Below, one piece after another: positions 55,577-64,000 of a stretch of 64,000 bases of DNA (its first letter is position 1; every line of letters begins with the position of its first letter). Origin of the DNA: Boswellia sacra (lineage: Eukaryota > Streptophyta > Magnoliopsida > Sapindales > Burseraceae); the NCBI GenBank assembly GCA_013180625.2, contig SNVD02004570.1, positions 124,001 to 188,000 on the forward strand. Reading direction: 5' to 3'. The notes under the pieces are model-generated. The model was not told the origin of the DNA, did no database searches, and worked only from the letters and a program-made list of their open reading frames with translations. A program made the translations under genes and the position numbers.

Positions 55577-58500
55577 GTTAGATTATTGATTTAGTTCTTT
55601 CTTCTTCAATCTAAATGTGGGCACGTTAGAAAACTAGAGTTGAAAGCAAAACTCTTATCAACTAATATAATGCCGTGCTTGTTGGGATCATAACACTCTT
55701 TTTAGTACACCCATTTGTATTAATGCGTTGTAGCACATTTCTGTATGAGGACAAAAAGTCTGCAGACAGAAAAAGATAACCATAAGTTTGTTCTTAAATT
55801 TTGGAAATGTAGAATCTTGAACAGATTATACTGAGGCTGCTTTTCTAATAGGATATTCTATCATGAAGATCGAAAGTCTATAAATGTTAACACCATTATG
55901 CCAAATTTGATCTAAAGTCTACAAGATCTTGTCAAAGGAAAGCCTTAAGCAATTAAGACAGCGGATTGATGAGGTTAGCAATTGAATAATTTAATCTTTT
56001 AGTAACAGTTTTCCAGAATGTCCAATAATTTGATCCAAAACTAGAAAGTGCGTAGCATTTATAATTGCAAATATATAAAAATCAGTTTATATATTTGTTT
56101 CTTTATCCTATAGACAAGTGTCAAGCCTGGCTGTCAAAATTTGAAAAATAAAGTAAGAGCAAGTCATGTATGTGTATTGAATCATTGACAAAACGAGCAT
56201 TAGAAAAAGTAAAAGCTAGAATTAATTTCACATGGGAGAGATGTCGGCTGAATTTGAGGAGACAAGGACGATTTCATCTACAACTGCTTGTATGTAACTA
56301 TGAAACAATTCTCTATTAAGCATTAAAAATTCATAAAACTGAACCTCACTTATTGTACAATTGCTAGACACAAACACACACAGATAAAGAGAGCATGAAA
56401 TCATGAAAGTCATAAACACAGACAACATTGTCATAACCAAATCTAAGAACCCTTCCATAATGTTAGAATCAGAAAGCACCGACCACAAAAAGTCATCAGT
56501 AATGACCACAAAAAGTCATCAGTAATGACCACAAAAAGTAAACATACTAACATGCTCTCAGCCTTTACCCTCAATGCTAAAATTAACGTTCTCAGTGTTA
56601 CACGAACCCATCTCATTATCCAATTGCATATTGTTACACTTCACAACCTTACATCTTCGAATGCTTCAGATATAAGTAATCAAACTCTCTGCTGTAATTT
56701 TTAGGCAGCATGCAACTAATGCATGGTTCTTGTTAATCAAACAAGCATGACCCTTTTTTCTTCCATTCACTTCTTAATTTCTTCAAAATCTACTGTGCTA
56801 TTCTGTTGAACAAGGAACCTACATACATGTATGTATGAATGCACACTGCAATAGACTTACTATCACATTGGTACGAAGAAATTCACTTTCATATTCAGGG
56901 TAAAAATCATGTAACTTTCTGTTTTATTGAGTCAGCAGCCATCAAACTTGGAAAAACTGCGAGGATGGTAGGCTAATATTCAGTTAAAAATCATCAGAGG
57001 CACTCACTAGAATATGTGTTGAGAACAGCTTTCATTATCTCCTATCAAAATCAATTGCCAAAGGTCATAGACATGCTTCCTTTGAACCTGATACAAGAAA
57101 AATGAAAAATAAAGTAACATAACTGTGCTGATGATTGATATTTTGAAGTATCCAAAATTTCAACTTCAGATTACAAGCACACCATTTTTTGTTAGTAAAT
57201 GAAATATTAGATAAAAACAGCTTTTGATAATTCTGCCAACTGAAGAATTTAACTGGTTTGAGTTTGAGAGAGCCAAAAAGGCTTAACAAAAAATTGTCTA
57301 GTTTGTAGTGACAAAATCTCATTTCATCTTAAAAAGACACAATCTAATCTACTCTGTGGTTCTTCATGTCGAAACTTCAGAAGTCTAAAGAAGATAGCAA
57401 AAGCAACCAATCACGAGTTCATTTAAGACCCAGCTATATACATGTTTTGTCAACGACTCTAGCAGGTTATTCAAAAGAAGCACAATGATATTTATACACT
57501 TATCTCTAATACTTCATCAAACTCAACCAATCTCTTTCTTATCCCAAAGAAGTACTTCTCTGCATTAATTTGCAGGGAACTGTGGTAAATAAATTCAATC
57601 CGTTGTGAGACTAAACCACAAAATTTACGGCGGGTAAGGAGACCGCAGTTAACAAACTTTTATGGCGGGCTAAAACCGTGGTAAAAAGTCAAAATGTCTT
57701 TTACATCGCCACTTTATACGGCAGGTTTAAACCGCCGTTGGACGCCGTAAAAGACTGTTTGCCACGGTTTCGGCCCACCATAAAAGGTCTGTTTTCTTGT
57801 AGTGACCGCTGCAATATCATTTTTTATGTTATTGATTGTTTTGATACTTTTTAACACTGTTGTATGTAATGTCTACTGTGGTTGTAAAACTGGGAACTCT
57901 GTTTTCTGGAATATAGTTCATATTTTGTTATAAATCTTTGAATTATTTTCTTGAATGAATGTCTGTAGTTGCACTCTGGACCTTTAGGATTTGGGGTGTG
58001 ACACCTTGCTGGTTCATATATATGGTATGACATGGGGATATTCTTACATCAATTGCAAATGATTGTGGGGTCGATGAAACAAACATCTTGGACACCAACT
58101 TGCTGCTGCAAGAAAGCACTATCTACCCATCAACACCTCCCTTGATTCCACTAAAATGCGAGAGCCGTAGTAAAGATCCAGAGAATTTCGTTTGCAGTTG
58201 TCTCATTAATAGTGCAAGTCCAGATGGTAACCATTGCAGAACTAATGGCAAAAGTTTTCTAGTCAAAATGGTTATTATTTTATGTAACTGCTCTCTCTCC
58301 CCAAGGCTCCACACAATCAGTTTAGAGAGTATATTAAGAAATTGGAAAACCATGTTGACAAGTGTTTTGGAAAGCATAGGAATTTCAAATGCAGTAAAAT
58401 ATGCATCAATAGATCGAAAAAATATGTGTTGTTTAGACTTACAACTGAACCTCTCAAATCTATGAGTTTTTTTTTTTTTTAAACATGTATAATTATTACG

Positions 58501-58731
58501 CGTGTTAAGAGAGAATTAGGAAAATTTGCATTGTTTAAACTTAAGCAAGATTGAAAATATCAAGTCTAATAGTCTGTTGAAAAATGTGCTTACGGAACGC
58601 GTAAATATATATCTATTAGGTACTAGCATTAGGTTGGCAATTTTGTTTGTATGTCTTTTAGGATACATGTTATTCCGATTTTTGAAGTAAAAAAAAAATG
58701 CAGAAAGAAAGGATGTTTGAGCAAATTTTTC

Positions 58732-59460
58732 CACCCCGAAAATTCATGCAATGAATAACTTCAATTTACTTTTTTCTTCCACGTACACTTATACAATTTT
58801 GCATTTATTGATTGGATAATTAATTATTCATATCAAATCTAATTTTGGTACCGTTAACCATATATTATACACACCAAATTAACAGACGTATCTAACTCCG
58901 TTGCAAATTAAGCAGCTGACAGAGGATGCGTAATAATGAACCAATGAGCACCCAACCAGCAAGAAAATCATTCGTACTTTCAACCTTAAGACCAGGCCAG
59001 ATAGCTTGATTCTGACATCAGACTTCTCCGTATGCAGCAACAAGCTTGATAAAAATGAGTTTAATAATATGTAATAGAAGAAAAAGCTCAAAATTGTCAA
59101 ATTATTAATCCAAAATTCTTCCTCCATTCTAAAACAAAAAGAAATGAAATCCCTAAATTGTTAATCCAAAACGCTTTAAACTCATTTATTTCTTAGTCCA
59201 TAATTATCCAAAACCAAATTATTCAACTTAATTACCCACACCACCGCTATCAAAGCTACCATGCATTTCCCTTTGTCACCAACCATAGCCTAACACCACC
59301 AATCAGAGTAGCTAAACTTCATTTTTATTTGATGAATTAGCAAAGCCCAAAAATAGTTTCTGATGATGGCAAAATTCTTACTGCTCCATGAATTGTAAGT
59401 TGAAGTGATCAAAGTCCAAGGCTGTCATGACGTTTGAAGTGTCGCCACATTCTTTGTGGT
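58732..59460. other. Intergenic, no gene recognised
   Basis: AT-rich. Begins where homology to the receptor gene stops abruptly. Confidence 0.45.
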
Positions 59461-60690
59461 GAAGAAAAGAGAACAATGATAATGATACATCATCTTATGC
59501 ACTATTTCTGTCTAGTCAATCACGCGTGTGGTACCCAGATTCTTTGACTAAGCTTTTGTGGGCAATTCGTTTTCTTTTACAAATTGTCAACGAACCTCCA
59601 AGGATAAAATATAATAAACGTCGATATATTACATTATTATGCTTCCACTGAAATAGAATATTTATTTTTTTTTTTTGTTTTATGTTTATTGATGTTCCAA
59701 AAGTGTCTTTTCGAGGTCTCAAAGAGAAAGATGCAACTCGGATTGATGTATAGTATATCCTGTCAGATATATTAGATCATGTGGGATTTCCCCATTTCTT
59801 CCCTGATCGAGATATCCTCTATTTCGCCCAAAAATTTTGATTGAATTATCAAAAATTATGAGCGTGAAATCATATGAAGTACAATTAGACCCATTTTGTG
59901 AGGGTATCCAAATTAATATTAGCAATTAAAATAAGATTTATTTGAATTTGATCTAAAAAAAATCTTGTTTTTTTGTTATTGTATTTAAACAAGAAGAAAA
60001 AAAAGATTATTTCCAGGACTACGATGATATAGAATCAAGGCCTCATTTCTTATTATTATTCTTTCACTTTCATTTCTTTTTTTATTATTATTATTTCCAT
60101 TTCATTTTATTTTTAGTGGAAAGGGAGAAAAAAAAGTATGAATTTTTACGCAACACATTTTTATACTATTACTTAAGTTATTTTGTCAAGTCATATATGT
60201 TAAAACTCCTTCAATAGCAACTTGTTATTTAGTTATTCAATTTAGGTATTTAAACAAAATAAGTCCTCTTTCCTAGTTTCATTAGGTCTCCTAACCAACA
60301 TATCAAAGATCTAATTAATAATTTAAATTTCATGATTATTTCTCATTTTTGTCTCTGTGGGCCAGTATAGCTCACTATAAGGATAACTCATAATCATTAA
60401 ATCATACATATTGGAATTACATTATTCTATACAATTAGTTACTTTTTTAATTACAAGGAAATATCAACAGTTTCTCTATTCCTAGTTTCCATCAAATTTC
60501 TAGAACAACTTTTACCTGTTGTGAAAAGAACATTGACTTCTCTAGTCAGCCTTCTTTGCACATACATGAGATTATGTGAATTACCAAGATGACACAACAT
60601 TCCACTTGAAATTTGATTGGCATTTTGTTCAAACGATTGATACAACAGTCCACTTACTCATCACACTTTTGAAGGAAAGTATATACATGA
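59461..60690 (+). repeat. Sixth copy of the receptor 5' flank (left part)
   Basis: ATCTTATGCACTATTTCTGT, AGTCAATCACGCGTGTG and the TTGGCATTTTGTTCAAACG block match flanks at 38.9-39.2 and 47.2 kb. The match is interrupted at 60,694 by a solo LTR and resumes at 63,352. Confidence 0.7.
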
Positions 60691-60694
60691 AATA

Positions 60695-63351
60695 TGTAAT
60701 ATCCAAGTTTTCCTATTCGGTGGTGATATCAGTTGGCAAAGTATATTTCATAAAAAGGAAACTTTTAATAGAATAAATGTTGAGTAGGCTAAGTCACGTT
60801 AATTCAGTTGTCAAGGGATGTAAATTAAGTTGTAAATAAAGGAGAGATATTAATTGATTCATCCAAGTTATACATTTACTAGTTTCCGATCTCAGCTAGT
60901 GTTTATAAATCAAATTTGTAATCAAGCTTGTTTAAACGCAAAACTGATTACGTCTCTAGGGTTTTTCAGAATTTGTGGCTCCACTATTCTTAGTTTAGGC
61001 AACTGTGAAGGTTGAGTTGGTTGGTGAAAAACGTTAAAGCTATATCACTTACGTGTGCATTTATTCGATTAACACTTGAATTACGATAAGTAATAAATCT
61101 TTTACATCAAGATTGCATTCATGTTAGAGAGAATTTTTCTAAGATAGAGTTTATCCTTATTGTGTATCAAGGGATCATTCACGTTAAGCAAAGGAGAAGA
61201 GTATTGATCAGAGTACAATTCTCCTTGGTTCATGTTGATAGAAGGTAAGAGTGCTATTATGACTCTCTTTGTTTGCAGACTTTTTTTTTTTAACCAAAGT
61301 GTCCGAGCCAGCTTACGCGCATCACAACTAATCCTCGAGAGAGACTAGTGTAACCACAATCCATTGTCACGATCTTCCATTTAAATCATGGGAAAGGCCA
61401 TGTGGAGAGTCAAACCCAGTATTTTATCATGGCCTTATCAACTCCCTCCTGAGCCACCTTTGTCACTTGAATCAACCTGTTGTGGATTTGTTAGAGGACT
61501 CTAGTACGTATAATCTAAGATAATATCGATAAGTATTGGTTACATTTTATGTTAGCAATCAACTTTCCTATACGTCTTACAATAATTAATTTTTATGAGT
61601 TGCATGAATACGTTAAAGAGGAGATTGAGTATTGTACAAAAATTTTGGATATGTTGTCTTAATTGATTTTTATATATTATTACCAAAAGACTTGTGACCC
61701 AAAATATTTATTATGACTTCTATGCATAAGAATTGTGTTGACACAATTTTAGTTGTTTGGAAATAGTATTAGTATATTTTTTTTAAGGTATTTCGAAACT
61801 GGTTTTATATTAAAAAACTTATTATTACAAAGTCATGTCTGGATTCATGGATTTTATTTATTTACCAAATGACCTTCAAAAATCATGACATTCTACATAG
61901 CTTGATAATTTATTTCCAAAATTTCATAATTTTTTGTTGAGTATTTGATTTTATGAAAATTTTCAAATTAAATTAACTCATTGAATTGCACCGCTTGATA
62001 TTTTTCTAGTACTTGAAAATTTATTTTAAATAAAATGGATTTTAGTGATAAAATGTTAAACAAAAATTTATAAGATAGCATATACATGTCTAGGATGCAT
62101 CTGTAAATTTTTGGGGTCATTGGAATAGAGAGTTAAGAGATAAAATTTGCAAAATTATCACTATCCAGATTCCAGGACTAAACTGTTAGAACAATTTTGG
62201 AATTAAATTTAATTATATTATTTGCTTAAATTTTTTTTTTGGATGATCAAGATTAGAGGTAAGTAATATTCACATTAGTGCATTTCATTTTGTCACATGT
62301 GAAAACCATTATGATTTCATTATGTAAGATTGTATAGTTTCTTTTAAAAAATTTGAAGTTTATTTTAACAACTTATGTTTCAGTAAACAAATTATATTTT
62401 TAGTTTTGTTTTAATAAAATAATTTATTTAACAAAAGTTGCTTTTATGATTAAATTATTCCTTTAATCGAAGGACAAAATTTAATAAAACATTTTATCTC
62501 AAAATTTTCTTTAAATATAAACTGTTTTAGTCCAATCTTTTCAAAAATTCTTTATAGCTTATTTACCTTAAATTTTATTGTTTTCACTCTGATTTATTTA
62601 ATCTTATTCATTTAAAATATAAATTTTATGTCCACAAACACTATTATTTTAAGAATTATCTACATTAGAGAATATTATGATTTATGAGGATTGTTGAAAC
62701 AAGCTTTGTGTTATAAAATTATGAATTTTGGCTTGTTGTTCGCGGCAACCCCATATGTTATGATATGTTATGTTATGGTTCCAACTGCATATATATTATG
62801 ATGTACACCAATATGATGTGATATGTTTAATCATGAAACAATCCTCCGATATGATCCAGCTACGTGATATGAGCTACCACAAAAATCGTTTGTTTTATGA
62901 ACTTAATTTGATGATTCATTTAATTGCTCTTCTATGAAATAAAATTATGCTTTGGATGTGTTTTATGAAATTATTATGATATTGTCTAAACTACTATTAT
63001 TTATTTACTTATTTAAATACTGGTGTACATATTACTTATTGAGTTGACGTCTTACCCCTCTCATCACCAACATTTTTTCGGAGTATGACTCCTAGATATA
63101 AGGTTTGAGCAATTATATGGTTAGAACGACTTCTTGGATTATTATTCATAGCTGAAGTAAAGTTTTACTACTGCATATTTGAAACCTAAAAATTTTTATT
63201 TTAAATTATGGGTTGTAATAATATGATCGTTTTGTCCTTGGATTTACCATACTTATTTGAGATACTTTTGTAGCTTAATATTTTATGGAATAAATTTCGT
63301 TGCATTCCAATTTTGCATGTGTTTATTATGTGCCAAAGTTAGGATGTTACA
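60695..63351 (+). mobile_element. Second large solo LTR
   Basis: Starts TGTAATATCC, ends GGATGTTACA, 2,657 bp. AAATA precedes and TAATA follows (4 of 5 bases agree). The receptor-flank homology breaks exactly here, which fixes both ends. No coding region. A distant relative of the 48-kb LTR is possible (shared ACATGTCTAGGA). Confidence 0.75.
61281..61500 (-). mobile_element. Possible SINE insertion
   Basis: A T-run (61,281-61,291), then AACCAAAGTGTCCGAGCC and AGCTTACGCGCATCACAAC, a block I associate with plant short interspersed repeats in reverse orientation. No A/B boxes were confirmed. Confidence 0.3.
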
Positions 63352-64000
63352 TAATATATAAGAAGATACATCAGCCCATTGACTGGCATTTTGTTTAAAC
63401 ATTGGGATATTAACATTTTCCCCCCCGAGGTAAGGCTCAATGCTTTTTTCACCTGACTGTTTTATTATTGCAAGTTATCCCTCGATTCGAATTAAATCCA
63501 TTAATTTAAGCGATGTTGCAACCTCTAACAATGTTAGAGGGATGAAAGAGAATAAAATTTGCACTATATGTTTGAAATATCCTTCAAATTCAGCCATTTT
63601 GATCATTAAAATGATAAAAATAATATATTTAGATGCAATTAAAAATAATTTTTACCCAATTACAATGAAATATGTCTTCCATTTTACCGTTATAGAGTTT
63701 ACGGAGTTTGAGTTATCGCAAGAAATTGAAACCGAGGGGGCAATTGCAATAATAAAACATTTAGGATGAAAAAGTATTAGGCCTTATATTAGGGGGTAAA
63801 AGAAAATAACCCTTAAACAATCAGTGAATATCGCTTAGTTAGCTTAGCTATACTGATACAAATAATTTTCTTGTAATCTTTACCTGGAAAGCAACTATTA
63901 TTCAAGATTTCAAGTGATAACCCAAAAAAAAAAAAATTATCAAGTGCAATTATAAATCATGATATAGACACAAATGACAAAGTGAGAAATGTAACTATTC
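63352..64000 (+). other. Right part of the sixth receptor flank, then unassigned DNA
   Basis: 63,352-63,412 continues the receptor 5' flank (ATATATAAGAAGATACATCA, GACTGGCATTTTGTTTAAAC). A C-run at 63,420-63,426 follows, where similarity ends. Nothing recognised to the window edge. Confidence 0.5.

Larger units (their letters stand above)
53012..57804. mobile_element. CACTA (En/Spm-type) non-autonomous transposon
   Basis: 4,793 bp, starting CACTATTAGAAAAG and ending TTTTCTTGTAGTG. Flanked by ATC and ACC, a 3-bp duplication with one change; the partner LTR arm shows where the uninterrupted sequence runs. Subterminal regions are rich in GCGGGC, CGGT and AGTAAAA motifs (53,080-53,155; 57,600-57,790), as in CACTA elements. 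I see no transposase ORF. It carries a HisRS exon and a TRIM element. Confidence 0.85.
48182..58003 (+). mobile_element. Solo LTR (~2.5 kb itself) carrying two nested insertions
   Basis: Starts TGTAACATC, ends GGTGTGACA, flanked by the exact 5-bp duplication CCTTG (48,177-48,181; 58,004-58,008). Subtracting the inverted LTR (48,581-51,087) and the CACTA element (53,012-57,804) leaves about 2.5 kb with no internal coding region, as for a solo LTR after recombination. Its own pieces are 48,182-48,580, 51,088-53,011 and 57,805-58,003. The parent family is unknown; the size suggests a large Ty3-type element. Confidence 0.85.
47629..58731 (+). pseudogene. LysM-WAK receptor pseudogene (copy 5), split by nested transposons
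   Basis: 47,629-48,181 covers signal peptide, LysM1 and LysM2 (MELYPACFLSIFFLSLCP, then DASSMALINNISPSDKIP) with several frame losses. The gene breaks at CCTTG and resumes at 58,004 with LysM3 (IANDCGVDETNILDTN), the CSC-type remnant and the exon 1 end near 58,282. After an intron, exon 2 begins at 58,621 (GTACTAGCATTAGG) with the membrane segment. Homology stops near 58,731, before the kinase. The gap is entirely the solo LTR and what lies inside it. Confidence 0.88.

Noticed and set aside
1..64000. CRISPR arrays, operons, ribosome binding sites, tRNA or rRNA genes
   Set aside because: This is a plant nuclear window. No array-like direct repeats with unique spacers and no tRNA cloverleaf or rRNA core was seen. 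The tRNA-like words are retroelement primer binding sites.

Overview
This is a plant nuclear window, AT-rich and full of introns and transposons. It is most likely from a woody rosid eudicot; Citrus or a relative is only a guess. Evidence for a plant: a cytosolic tryptophanyl-tRNA synthetase gene with 12 plant-like exons, a domesticated MUSTANG-type transposase gene, a PP2-B type F-box relic, a cluster of LysM receptor kinases, and typical plant elements (Ty1/copia, Ty3-type TR-GAG, TRIM, CACTA, hAT).

Layout. 1-4.4 kb: a frameshifted F-box/PP2 pseudogene and plain intergenic DNA. 4.4-8.2 kb: a MUG1-like gene (+) with an intact 594-codon ORF. 9.6-12.3 kb: CA/TG microsatellites, a triplicated hairpin-bearing minisatellite, and the first copy of a duplicated segment that holds a microRNA-like foldback. 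12.69-15.94 kb: a complete non-autonomous Ty3-type element that lacks pol, sitting between the two segment copies. 17.58-23.27 kb: the TrpRS gene (-), convergent with MUG1. As I recall, the Arabidopsis orthologues At3g04605 and At3g04600 are also neighbours, so this looks like conserved microsynteny.

24.6-60 kb is a cluster of duplicated receptor kinase genes of unusual design. A three-LysM ectodomain of LYK4/LYK5 type is followed by a Cys-rich remnant, one membrane segment and a WAK-type RD kinase. One copy is open (32.3-34.4 kb), but its C-terminal tail is replaced by LTR sequence from a copia insertion. Another (39.3-41.6 kb) has an intact ectodomain and a broken kinase. Three more are pseudogenes or fragments (24.65-26.83, 27.7-28.6, 47.6/58.7 kb). 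Degraded pieces of the neighbouring TrpRS gene lie among them (29.4-29.9 and 42.8-46.8 kb), so TrpRS and receptor were probably duplicated together.

The copy at 47.6 kb is split by nested transposons. A 2.5-kb solo LTR (TSD ccttg) itself holds an inverted copy of the same LTR and a 4.8-kb CACTA element. The CACTA carries a histidyl-tRNA synthetase exon and a TRIM. A further solo LTR (60.7-63.35 kb) interrupts another copy of the receptor 5' flank, so the cluster may continue past the window.

Best leads: the LysM-WAK receptor family, the foldback at 11,865-11,968 whose arm differences are mostly G:U pairs on one strand, the TrpRS KMSAS-to-KMNAS change, and the HisRS exon inside the CACTA. Everything was read by eye, without alignment or database search.
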